DNA of 43,160 nucleotides from Candidatus Zixiibacteriota bacterium (GTDB lineage Bacteria; Zixibacteria; MSB-5A5; GN15; FEB-12): NCBI GenBank assembly GCA_034439475.1, contig JAWXAN010000076.1:1-43160 (forward strand). Direction: 5' to 3'. The position numbers and the translations under genes are program-made. The notes below the pieces were generated by a model, which was given only the letters and a program-made list of their open reading frames with translations, was not told where the DNA came from and made no database searches. Of this stretch, positions 1-8,714 are shown piece by piece; within the stretch, counting starts at the first letter, position 1, and each line of letters begins with the position of its first letter.

Positions 1-2
1 AA

Positions 3-437
3 CCTGATCTGGCGGTCGCGAATACAGGCTCCCACAATGTCTCGATCCTGAAAAACAACGGCAACGGAACCTTTGCGTCAGCGGTGAATTACGGGGTGGA
101 AGTTAATCCTTATTCAGTTACATCCGCCGACTTTGACGGGGACGGGAAGCCTGATCTGGCCGTCGCGAATTTCTCTTCCAACAGTGTCTCGATTTTGATT
201 AATAGGGCCTGCTGTGTTGGATTAACGGGCAATGTCGATTGTGATCTGGCTGACATATCGGATATATCTGACTTGACGGCATTGATTGATAATCTCTTTA
301 TATCACTGGCTCCGCTGTGCTGTTCTGCCGAGGCAAACATTGATGGCGATCTTGGCGGTGTAGTCGACATATCTGATTTGACAGCGCTCATCGATCATCT
401 CTTTATCTCGCTTGCTCCGCCGGCGGCCTGTCAGTGA
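3..437 (+). CDS. FG-GAP/VCBS repeat protein with doubled dockerin-like C-terminus (5' end outside window)
   Basis: The reading frame is open from base 3, so the gene starts upstream of the window. The visible part holds FG-GAP/VCBS-type blade repeats (DFDGDGKPDLAVANF, SVSIL, NNGNGTF), which fold as calcium-binding beta-propellers in exported proteins. A linker with paired cysteines (CC) and GNVDCD follows, then two dockerin-like helices, DISDLTALIDNLFISL and DISDLTALIDHLFISL, each introduced by an Asp-rich loop. The C-terminus ends in AACQ. It is a close paralogue of the gene at 21472-22807, with the same module order. Such proteins are normally secreted or surface-bound; the ligand is unknown. 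The family call is firm, the function is not. Confidence 0.8.
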   Translation, partial: PDLAVANTGSHNVSILKNNGNGTFASAVNYGVEVNPYSVTSADFDGDGKPDLAVANFSSNSVSILINRACCVGLTGNVDCDLADISDISDLTALIDNLFISLAPLCCSAEANIDGDLGGVVDISDLTALIDHLFISLAPPAACQ

Positions 438-1026
438 GACAGCAGGGAATGGTGTAACCGTGAGATGGGTGGTGTTGTCGGTAGGAGCCGGAATGAACAG
501 AGAACTGAGATTGCCACGCCACTCCTAATCCGCCATCGGCGGACTCGCAACGACTCATTGGAAATGTCACCCCAGCGCCTGTCCGCCGTGGCGGGAAAGC
601 AGGGGGCCATCTTTTTCTTCGCGCGGGACGTCCCTGTAGCGCGCCAAACGAAAAGAGAACCGACACGGAAGTTAAAGTTGTCAGGACCCGAAGGGTCACT
701 GACCTACGAATATCGGAGAACCCGTCACAATGTCATTCCAGTCCGCCACGGCGCGGACTGACCTACTTATGTCTGAAGTGGTGTCGGGGCGCCCTCGCCC
801 GACACGTTTGAAAGTCAGGCATCCGCCACGGCGGATTGCAATACCCTACGCGAAATGTCTGCTCTGAGTCTTGTACCACACTGCTTGCGGTGTGATCTTA
901 CAGATGCTGCAGGCCAAAGATGGCCTGCAGGAAAATCTATAGTGAAATTGCTGTGTTAATGACTTCGTGCGGTCCGCCACGGCGGACTGCCCCGCAGCGA
1001 AGAGACCTGAAATAGCGGAGTGTTCC
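438..1026. other. Gene-free stretch carrying palindromes
   Basis: No convincing gene is present; short open frames here have no recognisable protein and overlap each other on both strands. It contains five copies of a short GC-rich palindrome (listed separately), a hairpin GTGTCGGG...CCCGACAC at 781-805 and a perfect 9-bp inverted repeat at 907-930 (CTGCAGGCC / GGCCTGCAG, 6-nt loop). The last palindrome lies about 40 bases beyond the stop of the minus-strand Lon-like gene and may act as its transcript end. Confidence 0.6.
529..987. repeat. Five REP-like short palindromes (TCCGCC-N-GGCGGA)
   Basis: Copies of a 14-18 bp palindrome with arms TCCGCC and GGCGGA lie at 529-543, 581-596, 741-758 (two extra bases in the right arm), 821-836 and 972-987. 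The commonest core is TCCGCCACGGCGGA. A sixth copy is at 32499-32513, in front of tRNA-fMet. All are intergenic. They resemble REP/BIME-type elements in size, palindromic form and position, but no RAYT transposase is in the window. Confidence 0.6.
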
Positions 1027-3582
1027 CTATCCCCGCTTCTTCTGAGTTTTTTTTGCTTTCACCTTCACCCCCTTGGCGGCGGGACGTCGGACGACAGGTT
1101 CACAGTCGCCGTTTTTCGACTTTTCTGCTTTTTTCTTATCGTCAACATCGCGGCCAAAGCGGTCGGATTCAATCGCCATAGTATGCAGCTTCTCATCGAC
1201 TTTTTGAAGCACCGAACCCGGTGAGAATGTGCCGTTGGCTTCGGCCATTCCGCCTGGAATACCGGTGAGGATTCCGATCCCGTGAGATATTGTCTCGACC
1301 GGATAAATATGAAACTTTTTATTTTTTACGGCTTCGACGACATCGGGTCGGAGCAATAAATCCGCCACATTCTGATGCGGTATCATGACACCCTGCACCC
1401 CAGATAATCCGCGCGCTTTGCAGACATCGAAAAATCCTTCAATCTTTTCATTCACACCGCCGACCGGTTGAATCTCTCCGCGCTGGTTCATCGAACCAGT
1501 CACGGCTATTGATTGATTTATGGGCAGATTGGCAAGTGATGATAGAATGCAGTACATTTCAGTCGAAGAGGCCGAATCGCCATCGACGCCGCTATACGAT
1601 TGTTCAAATGAAATCGAAGCCGAAAGCACGAGAGGCTTGTTTTGGGCAAAAGTGGACCTCAGATATCCACCGAGAACAAGCACACCTTTGTTATGGATCG
1701 GCCCGGACAGATCAGACTCGCGTTCGATATTAATAATCCCGGCTTTTCCCCACGATGTGCTCACCGTAATTCTCGTGGGACGGCCAAAGGCATGATCGCC
1801 GAGGTTATAAACCGACAGCCCGTTTATCTGCCCGACAACGCTCCCTGAGCTTGAGACCATGAGCGTTTCGGAGTCAAACAATTCCTGAATTTTGTCTTCG
1901 ATGAGATTCACACGAGTGCGCATATTCTGAATCGCGGTATAGACATCGTCGCGGGTGATAATACCTGCACTTCGCTCGTTTACACATGTAAATGCGGCCT
2001 CGCGGATAATGTCAGCAACTGCGGTGAAGCGGGTGGTAAGCTTTTCCCTGTGTCCTGCCATACGACGGCCATACTCGATAACGGCCTGCATCCCCGAGAG
2101 GTCAAAAGGCGGAAGTTTTTCCTCTTCAATGACACGTTTGATATATCGGAAATAATCCTCCATGTTGTCATCGTTGAGTGGCATGACATGGTCAAACTCA
2201 GCTTTGACTTTGAAGACTTTGCGGAAATCCTCGTCCCAGTTGAGCAGCAGCCTATAAATGTAGCTCTCGCCAATAAGGACAACTTTGACATTTAGCGGAA
2301 CGGGCTCAGGCTTAATGCTGGAGCCTGCCATCATATAAAATGCATCGCCTCCGGTAATTTCCATCTCGCCGTTTCGAAGCGCGCGTTTAAGCGGAACCCA
2401 TGTTGCGGGATCGGTAAGAAGATCCAGCGCATTGATAACCAGAAAACCGCCTGAGGCTTTTAACATCGACCCTGAAAAAATACGGGTGAAATCGGTGCGC
2501 CAGTAGCCGAATCTGTCTACCACACGCTCAAGCGAGCCGAACATATTTTTATAGGATGGGAATTTCTCAATGATGATTGGGACTTCGGTAGTCTCGGAAT
2601 TGTCCAAGATCAAGTTGACTGAAAATTCCTCAAACGGCTCGCGTTTGCGATAGACCGGCGCCTCTTCGTCGCCACGACGAGGCTGGGCTTCCTTATACCT
2701 GTCGAGGTCTTCGGTCAGCGCCTGTTCGACTTCGTCAAGGTAAACGAGCGCCCTCTCATGGGGGTAACGTCGGCGGAGCAGGTTGACTTTATCGGTCACA
2801 AGCGGCGCTATCATGGAATTATTGAGCTTATCGATCGCGTCTTCGAGCTTGGCGCTCAGTTTTTTTGATTCAATTGTTGTCTGGTCAAACTCGCGTCTCA
2901 GGGAATCCCATGTTCGTCTCAGTTCATCGAGCTGTGCCGCGGCGAATTTTCCTTCTTTGGAGAGGCGCTCGAGTTTTTCCAAAGAGGCCGGCTCGTTGTC
3001 GATAAGCGGCTGTATTTCGTTGCGAGTGCCCATACCAGACTGGATTTGGACCATCACAAAGCCCCCGGCGGTGAGTTTTTCCTCGAAGGTGTTAATCAAT
3101 TTCTTCTGACGGGCTTCGTACTCGCGGACCACCCTGCTGTTGCGGTCTTTGTAGTCTTCGGAGAGAAATACTTTCGGGACAACTTTGCGAATTGAGTCGA
3201 TAAGATATCCCATATCTTTTTTGAATCGTTTTCCCTCGCCTGCTTTGAAAATGACAACCCGGGGATTATCGACGTTTTTGAAGTTATTGACATAGCAGAC
3301 ATCGTTGAGTTCGGGTTTCTTATGTTCGAGCTGTTCCAGGAGATGCTTTATTGTTGTAGAGCGGCCTGTACCGGAGAACCCGGTCACAAAGATATTATAG
3401 CCGATACTTTGAACGCTCAACCCCATCTTTATTGCTTCGATAGCTCGTCCTTGTCCGATAACATCGTACTTGGCCTCGACATCGTTGGAGGTACGGACAC
3501 GCGGGGGTTTGAAAGCAATGCGATAATTTATATCTGAAAAAGATAATTCTCTTAATTTCTTAACTTTTGGCTGTTTTGCCAC
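1027..3582 (-). CDS. Lon-family AAA+ protease (AAA_32 / LonB-like)
   Basis: 851-aa ATP-dependent serine protease of the Lon-like family that has an AAA_32-type ATPase rather than the classical LonA N-domain. Walker A is GFSGTGRS at residues 68-75; Arg replaces the usual Lys, as I recall being common in this subfamily. A long helical insertion (about residues 130-310) separates it from the rest of the ATPase. The C-terminal proteolytic domain has the Ser-Lys dyad: Ser670 in DGDSASS and Lys713 in GGVNEKIEG, 43 residues apart as in E. coli Lon (679/722). The last 40 residues are Lys/Arg-rich and low in complexity, possibly a nucleic-acid-binding tail. The start is GTG, with AGGGA-type ribosome-binding sequence just upstream. 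Probably cytoplasmic protein quality control; transcribed alone. Confidence 0.9.
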   Translation of the reverse strand: MAKQPKVKKLRELSFSDINYRIAFKPPRVRTSNDVEAKYDVIGQGRAIEAIKMGLSVQSIGYNIFVTGFSGTGRSTTIKHLLEQLEHKKPELNDVCYVNNFKNVDNPRVVIFKAGEGKRFKKDMGYLIDSIRKVVPKVFLSEDYKDRNSRVVREYEARQKKLINTFEEKLTAGGFVMVQIQSGMGTRNEIQPLIDNEPASLEKLERLSKEGKFAAAQLDELRRTWDSLRREFDQTTIESKKLSAKLEDAIDKLNNSMIAPLVTDKVNLLRRRYPHERALVYLDEVEQALTEDLDRYKEAQPRRGDEEAPVYRKREPFEEFSVNLILDNSETTEVPIIIEKFPSYKNMFGSLERVVDRFGYWRTDFTRIFSGSMLKASGGFLVINALDLLTDPATWVPLKRALRNGEMEITGGDAFYMMAGSSIKPEPVPLNVKVVLIGESYIYRLLLNWDEDFRKVFKVKAEFDHVMPLNDDNMEDYFRYIKRVIEEEKLPPFDLSGMQAVIEYGRRMAGHREKLTTRFTAVADIIREAAFTCVNERSAGIITRDDVYTAIQNMRTRVNLIEDKIQELFDSETLMVSSSGSVVGQINGLSVYNLGDHAFGRPTRITVSTSWGKAGIINIERESDLSGPIHNKGVLVLGGYLRSTFAQNKPLVLSASISFEQSYSGVDGDSASSTEMYCILSSLANLPINQSIAVTGSMNQRGEIQPVGGVNEKIEGFFDVCKARGLSGVQGVMIPHQNVADLLLRPDVVEAVKNKKFHIYPVETISHGIGILTGIPGGMAEANGTFSPGSVLQKVDEKLHTMAIESDRFGRDVDDKKKAEKSKNGDCEPVVRRPAAKGVKVKAKKTQKKRG

Positions 3583-4132
3583 TGGGTCCCTTTCCCTGAA
3601 TAATAGTTCACATGGGGAGCAAATATAGACCGACTGTATTTGTATGCAAATTTAAAACAAAGGGCTAACCACTGTGTGGTCGGGACTTTGCCATTAGTGT
3701 TTATACACACGCCAAGGCGCACACTCGTTTGGAGACTGTAATTTAGTTTCAATTGGGTTAATGGGGCGCACCGGCCTCATTTGGCCCGACCGGCTTGCGG
3801 CTGTATGTCAACTTTCTGGTTCGGCACTACCCACGAGCCGCACAGGAATTACTCAAACCTCTTGCTGCATGGCCGTTTGGGGCGGCTTTGGGATTATGAC
3901 GACATACATATGCCATAATGGCGCTCATCTGGCATATTCGTCAAATAAATATTTTTGATAAATCGTTGGAAAAACATTCAAAAAGTGACGAGGAGTAACT
4001 GCTTATTCCTCTTGGCATTAACCGAGACGGTTCTCCTACTTCGTTGCATTGCATGAACTTCGCACAGCTTGACATAATTATATAATACTCTGTATTTTCA
4101 CATGTTGCTCTTTTAGCATTACGCATTGATCG
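3583..4132. other. Intergenic region upstream of tRNA-Glu
   Basis: About 550 bases without a convincing gene. The left part must hold the promoter of the minus-strand Lon-like gene. An inverted repeat ATATGCCA / TGGCATAT lies at 3908-3915 and 3930-3937. The right end holds the tRNA promoter described separately. Confidence 0.5.
4069..4098 (+). promoter_or_regulatory. Probable promoter of tRNA-Glu
   Basis: TTGACA at 4069-4074, an 18-base spacer, then TATTTT at 4093-4098 followed by CACA. The promoter of tRNA-fMet at 32564-32592 has the same -35, the same TATTTT and the same CACA after it, which supports both calls. Confidence 0.55.
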
Positions 4133-4204
4133 GGCGGTATCGTCTAGTGGTTAGGACGGATGGTTCTCAGCCATTTAACCGGGGTTCGATCCCCCGTACC
4201 GCTA
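4133..4204 (+). tRNA. tRNA-Glu (anticodon CTC)
   Basis: The full cloverleaf can be drawn. The 7-bp acceptor is GGCGGTA / TACCGCT with a G1-U72 wobble and discriminator A. The D arm has the Glu-typical GTCTAGTGG. The anticodon stem is GATGG / CCATT with loop TTCTCAG, anticodon CTC at 4166-4168, U33 and A37 present. The T arm is CGGGG-TTCGATC-CCCCG. CCA is not encoded. It reads GAG codons. Confidence 0.93.
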
Positions 4205-4213
4205 AAGCATATT

Positions 4214-4262
4214 CTGGGTAGTTTGGATCGCTCATCCCTGTGGGTCGATTTAAACTACCCAG
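4214..4262 (+). terminator. Large hairpin after tRNA-Glu
   Basis: A perfect 11-bp inverted repeat CTGGGTAGTTT (4214-4224) / AAACTACCCAG (4252-4262) starts 10 bases beyond the tRNA. Only a weak T-rich stretch (ATGCTTTTATGC) follows, so it may be a terminator or a 3' processing structure. Confidence 0.5.
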
Positions 4263-4337
4263 ATGCTTTTATGCAATTCATTATTGTCATTGTTGCAGGT
4301 GTTATCATTAATAAATATTTGTTCGGTAAGTGATGAC

Positions 4338-4366
4338 AAAAAAACGGGCGCCATTTCTGACACCCG
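4338..4366 (-). terminator. Intrinsic terminator of the 4397-11546 operon
   Basis: Read on the minus strand, a GC-rich hairpin (CGGGTG ... CGCCCG, one mismatch, 10-nt loop) is followed at once by seven T. It lies about 30 bases beyond the stop of the PorV-like gene and closes the three-gene operon. Confidence 0.8.
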
Positions 4367-4396
4367 ATTTTATTCAATGTTATAATTAGTACAGTA

Positions 4397-5398
4397 TCAG
4401 AAGCCGACTCTCAGTGTAAAGTACTGATTGTCATCAAAGACTTCTGTTTCATTCCAGGCATACTCAAGTGAGAGTGTGGATTCTTCACCTACGGCAAAGT
4501 TCAATCCTGCGCCGAGCGAAAGCCCGTAGAGGTATTGATTGGCCGAGGAGAAGTTATAGCCGCCCCGGAGGAAATAGCGGTTGCTGAAAGAGTATTCAGC
4601 GCCACCCTGCCACAGATCTTCGGAGAAATTATTAGAGCGGAAATTCCCCGAAAGTGAAGCCGAGTTTTTTTCGCTATTGAAGAAATTATAGGCCATGCCA
4701 AGGTTCACAGAGCTTGGGAGCTCAAAGCTGGCGCTGTTACTCGCAACTGTTCTATCAACAGGCTCGCCTTGCACCCTCTGGAAGCCGGATCCGCTGAATC
4801 TCATGCTTGGACCGTAATTCTTTATCGCGATACCGAGGGTTACTCCGTTCCAATTTGGTCTATAGGTAACTCCAAAATCAAAAGCAACTCCTCGGGCGTT
4901 GACCTGGAAAATGCTCTCATTGATGAACATTGCCGTTGCGCCGAAAGCAACACTGGCAGTAAGGTTTTTGGCGTAGGTTAAGCCAATAACTGTCAGTGTT
5001 GGGGCGTAAATATTCCCTGTGCCGTCAGGTTGAAGGTCGGTCGTCTCCTCTATGTCACCCACTGAAAGAACTTTGGCAGTCACACCGACCGTTCCGAAAG
5101 ATTCGAACGTTGTCGCGACACCTCCAAAGTTCACATCCATATCGGCCAGATAGGTTTGATGGCTGAACATGGCTTCGGAGCCTTCAAGCGATGCAAGACC
5201 CGACGGGTTCCAAAAAATTGACTCGAGACCGTAGCTGTTGGCAATGACAGCCCCGCCCATGGCAGTGCCGCGCGAGCCTATAGGCAAAAGAAGCTCCTGC
5301 GCTCCTGCCGTTCCTATTTTGCGTGAGCTTCCAGCGAAGACTGAAGTACAGCCTGCGACCAGAAGCACACTCACGATTGTAATATATTTATACTTCAT
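4397..5398 (-). CDS. PorV/PorQ-family outer-membrane beta-barrel protein
   Basis: 333 aa. The N-terminal signal sequence (MKYKYITIVSVLLVAGCTSVFAG) could be cut after VFA; the LVAGC stretch also resembles a lipobox. The N-terminal part has the conserved signature GSRGTAMGGA (about residues 42-51) and IFWNPSGLA (about 61-69), typical of PorV/PorQ-like proteins related to FadL barrels. Alternating amphipathic strands run to a C-terminal Phe (FTLRVGF). PorV is the outer-membrane partner that hands cargo to the type IX secretion machinery in Bacteroidetes; whether this organism has a true T9SS is not visible. It is the last gene of an operon, 19 bases after the gene for a protein with a sorting-type tail, which fits a secretion or anchoring role. 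Ribosome-binding sequence GGAAGGA precedes the ATG. Confidence 0.82.
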   Translation of the reverse strand: MKYKYITIVSVLLVAGCTSVFAGSSRKIGTAGAQELLLPIGSRGTAMGGAVIANSYGLESIFWNPSGLASLEGSEAMFSHQTYLADMDVNFGGVATTFESFGTVGVTAKVLSVGDIEETTDLQPDGTGNIYAPTLTVIGLTYAKNLTASVAFGATAMFINESIFQVNARGVAFDFGVTYRPNWNGVTLGIAIKNYGPSMRFSGSGFQRVQGEPVDRTVASNSASFELPSSVNLGMAYNFFNSEKNSASLSGNFRSNNFSEDLWQGGAEYSFSNRYFLRGGYNFSSANQYLYGLSLGAGLNFAVGEESTLSLEYAWNETEVFDDNQYFTLRVGF

Positions 5399-5417
5399 TG
5401 GTGATATCCTTCCAGAA

Positions 5418-8400
5418 TCAATAAGTTCTCAGCTGTTCTTCTTCGGTAAAGATCGCCATCTTGCCGATCTTCTGTCCCATTCCAGGCGCCGTGACAACAT
5501 AGATGTAAATGCCTGAGGCAATAGGGATGCCATCAGCGTTCTCAATGTCCCAATCCATGAATGATTCAGGTGAGTTCTTGTCAAGTCGGCGCATGAAATC
5601 ACCAGCCAGGGTATAGATGCTGATAGAACATTCAGTGGGTAGATTCGAGAACTTGACCGCCCGCCTAAACGTACTGGCATCGTAGCTGGAGAAGAGATAG
5701 TATGGGTTGGGAACCACTTTGACATTGTTCAGGCGATCATCGCCTGTGACTAATTTTCCAGCAGTTGATGTAAAGGCAAAGACATCGTTCAGTAGAATCG
5801 GTTTTGTGGTAGAAATGCGGAAAATCGTTCCTTGCTCAGGCATATCCTGATTGAATGGCGGCATAGGTCCACCGTTCCAGTTTACAAGAACCATTCGAGC
5901 AAAAACCTCATGCTCGCGGTCTCCGACATATGTACCGGCAATAATCTCGGCTTCAGCGGCTAAATAGCCAGTTTCACCAGCTGAGCTATCGTCAGAGCGG
6001 TACCAATAGACCCAATCAGTGTAGGGATCGTTGTCCGCGCCAGACGTCGAATGCTCATATCCACCTCTACGGCTTGTGTCCGCGGCTGTACCGCTACTGC
6101 CCCAGCTTTCGAGGTTAAATGTGCTGTCGTCGAAGTTATTGAGGACGTAGGGCACCATGCGGAAGTCATCACTTGAGTCACCGGGTGTCCCACTGCCGAT
6201 GTTCCAGATTTCAAATGGTACCCAGAATCCAAAACCTCCAAAGAAATCTAATGCATATCCGCCTTCGACTCCCGGATTGTTCGGATCGCCGGTGAATCGT
6301 ATTTCATAATCATCGACGCTTATCTGTGTGAAATTTGATCCGTTTCGGGTTGTCCTATTAAAGAAGCTCGTGTAGTCTCCTCGCGTGCCACCATCGGCTG
6401 AGCCTCCATTATCTCCGGTATGGATAAGCCAATGTCCATCTCCGACTTGTTGGTTATCTCCGGGATTGTCAGCAACCGGAAAACCTTGGCTGGCAAAAGC
6501 GCCGCTTTCAGAGGGGTCCAACGGTCCGCTGGCATTGGCGACAACTTCAAAGTTTTTGAAGTCGACGGGGGCATTTATGACCTTCACCAGAATTCCATCG
6601 ACAACTTGATAATCATCGTTACCGCTATAATTTGTCTGCTTAGTCAGTAACGTATCACCTGTAGTAGAGTCAACGAGATGCCAAACCATTCCGATTGAGG
6701 TATCTATGGCGATGGTGTCGGTTATGATGAGCGAATCATAGATAGCCGTGAAAATGCTATCCATGCTGAAAGAGACTTTATACGTATGGCCAGTCAGAGC
6801 CGATGGGTCTGTAACCAAGGCGATAACCTGGCCATCGGAATTGGCGAGCGAATTGTCGTAGGCTATTGTGTCAGCGAATCCGAAACTATATTCGATGTTT
6901 GCGGGCGTTCGCTGGGGCACGACCTTGACCACCTTTTCGCTGACGAGTTCCTTAGCCCCGAACTCGGTCGTATCACCCACATGACCCGGATTATAGCTGA
7001 ATGCCTCGACCCGCAGATAATATGTCGACAGATTTCTGAGACGTCCGCCCTCAAGCATATCCTGGCGAATTGTGACAGTCCGCTTGAGCCCTTGGTTTGT
7101 CAACTGCCTTGTGACAAATGCCACAGTGTCAGCGCTGGCGCCAGTCGGCACGATCATCGTATCAATGAACCGGTTCACATTGTTGACAACGTCGAAAGTC
7201 ATTCCTGACAGCGGAGTCCAAGAATCGGATCCGTTCGGCGATTGGGAGACAGCGTATCCCTCGAATGGATAGGCTCCGGGATCGACCTCGGATGTGTCTG
7301 TCCAGCTCAGGGTAATGGTCTGATTCCCTGTTGCCACACTTACCACGGGCGTGGCAGGTGGTTTGGCGGTAACAAACCCATTAGCATACGTCTGTTGAGC
7401 GCGAACATCTATGGTCTTGAGTTGCGTTATTGAATTTAATCTGTCACCGCCGCGCGCGACGATAATGGCCGCAATGATTTCCGTGCTGTCGCCGGGACGA
7501 AATGTGAATGGGCCAGTCGAAAGCATGTACCGTCGGTCGGCCGGATTGGCATCAAGGTCTCCGGTATTGGTAACCGGGTCTCCCGATACAAAGAACTTGG
7601 TCGGATTACCGTTATATGTGTAGAGTGTGCCATCGGCATTCAAGCCTTGCATATAGTTGTAGGTCTGAGCATAATTCTGAGGATCGGTTCCATTGATATA
7701 CTTATTGAATGACGACATTGGAAGGTTTCTGAATCCTACGAGGGTATCGCCCCACATCAGAGCAGTGTCAGCCGGATTCCCCGTAGAATCGAGTGGCCCT
7801 TGAAAAAAGTCATAGCCCACAGCCGGCGGCGTTGAACCATAGGCATTGTCGTCGTCGTCCGCATTATAGCAATATCCAAGCGAAAGGAGGGTATCGCTTC
7901 CTACGAGATCATCGCTCGCGCCGCCAAGATCAGGGTCTGCCCAAAGCGAGACGTATGTGTTCAGAAGGGTTTTTGACCCCCGATTATGCACTTTGAATCG
8001 AATAAACACGATGTTGCCAAGCGAACCTTGTCGGTCAAAGGCGAAGGTCGACTGCTGAATTTCAACGCCCATCGGAGCCGTTGAACCAGCATTGTTGGTG
8101 TGAGCCGCGGGATTTGCATCATTATAGACGCACCAGAGCATCTGATCGCCTATAATTGCAGGAAGACCAAGCAAATCGACTGGCGCGCCCTGCGCAACTG
8201 GCCACTCATTGTAATCTGCATTCGGGTTTCCCGCGAGACTATCGGAGTAGATCTTATAGACCCGGTAAGCGGGATCGGACAAGCCTGAAGGATCGAATGT
8301 GGAATCAATCATTCGACCGGGAGTGTTTTCTTCAGAATATTCCGCAATAGTTATGACCGTGTCGCCGCTGGCCGAATCCAGAGCCCCCATCCAGAGTCCT

Positions 8401-8693
8401 GAGGCGTAGACCACTGTTGTTGTGTTAATATCTCCGGTAATATCCTCCACACTACTGTATGGGAAGTACAAACCGTCCGTTTTGCCCAAAGACGATCCCA
8501 AGTCGGTTCCAAAAACTCCGTCGTTGGCTACCAACATGAGGATTCGATTGGCATTGATATACGTATCTGAATCGAGAGCCGAAGCCGATTTTACCGGCTT
8601 TTTGATAAAGGGGGCTCCTGCCATAGCAGAAACCGCCATTATCGTAATGGCGCAGAGACAGACCGAGAGCGTGATATGTCTTTTATAATCCAT
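5418..8693 (-). CDS. Large secreted protein with fibronectin-like region and FlgD-type/T9SS-like sorting tail
   Basis: 1091 aa with an N-terminal signal peptide (hydrophobic ITLSVCLCAITIMAVSAMAGA). The middle is rich in Asp, Gly, Ser and Thr, as expected for an extracellular protein. A fibronectin III-like segment lies near residues 445-500 (ATPVVSVATGNQTITLSW ... YAVSQS). The last 95 residues form a FlgD-like Ig / T9SS type A-like sorting module: VKVVPNPYY, FSNLPTECSISIYTLAGDFMRRL, DWDIENADGIPIASGIYIYVV. This module is known as an outer-membrane export and attachment signal. It lies between the receptor gene (21-base gap) and the PorV-like gene (19-base gap), so the three are likely co-transcribed and co-functional. 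The substrate or role of the central part is not recognised. Confidence 0.75.
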   Translation of the reverse strand: MDYKRHITLSVCLCAITIMAVSAMAGAPFIKKPVKSASALDSDTYINANRILMLVANDGVFGTDLGSSLGKTDGLYFPYSSVEDITGDINTTTVVYASGLWMGALDSASGDTVITIAEYSEENTPGRMIDSTFDPSGLSDPAYRVYKIYSDSLAGNPNADYNEWPVAQGAPVDLLGLPAIIGDQMLWCVYNDANPAAHTNNAGSTAPMGVEIQQSTFAFDRQGSLGNIVFIRFKVHNRGSKTLLNTYVSLWADPDLGGASDDLVGSDTLLSLGYCYNADDDDNAYGSTPPAVGYDFFQGPLDSTGNPADTALMWGDTLVGFRNLPMSSFNKYINGTDPQNYAQTYNYMQGLNADGTLYTYNGNPTKFFVSGDPVTNTGDLDANPADRRYMLSTGPFTFRPGDSTEIIAAIIVARGGDRLNSITQLKTIDVRAQQTYANGFVTAKPPATPVVSVATGNQTITLSWTDTSEVDPGAYPFEGYAVSQSPNGSDSWTPLSGMTFDVVNNVNRFIDTMIVPTGASADTVAFVTRQLTNQGLKRTVTIRQDMLEGGRLRNLSTYYLRVEAFSYNPGHVGDTTEFGAKELVSEKVVKVVPQRTPANIEYSFGFADTIAYDNSLANSDGQVIALVTDPSALTGHTYKVSFSMDSIFTAIYDSLIITDTIAIDTSIGMVWHLVDSTTGDTLLTKQTNYSGNDDYQVVDGILVKVINAPVDFKNFEVVANASGPLDPSESGAFASQGFPVADNPGDNQQVGDGHWLIHTGDNGGSADGGTRGDYTSFFNRTTRNGSNFTQISVDDYEIRFTGDPNNPGVEGGYALDFFGGFGFWVPFEIWNIGSGTPGDSSDDFRMVPYVLNNFDDSTFNLESWGSSGTAADTSRRGGYEHSTSGADNDPYTDWVYWYRSDDSSAGETGYLAAEAEIIAGTYVGDREHEVFARMVLVNWNGGPMPPFNQDMPEQGTIFRISTTKPILLNDVFAFTSTAGKLVTGDDRLNNVKVVPNPYYLFSSYDASTFRRAVKFSNLPTECSISIYTLAGDFMRRLDKNSPESFMDWDIENADGIPIASGIYIYVVTAPGMGQKIGKMAIFTEEEQLRTY

Positions 8694-8714
8694 TATATAT
8701 TTCCATCCCTTCCA

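Noticed and set aside
403-761. Overlapping short open frames on both strands in the 438-1026 gap
   Set aside because: No recognisable domain, no ribosome-binding site, and they run through the palindromic repeats.
6786-7208. 140-codon plus-strand open frame within 5418-8693
   Set aside because: Antisense shadow of a well-supported secreted protein; no domain recognised.
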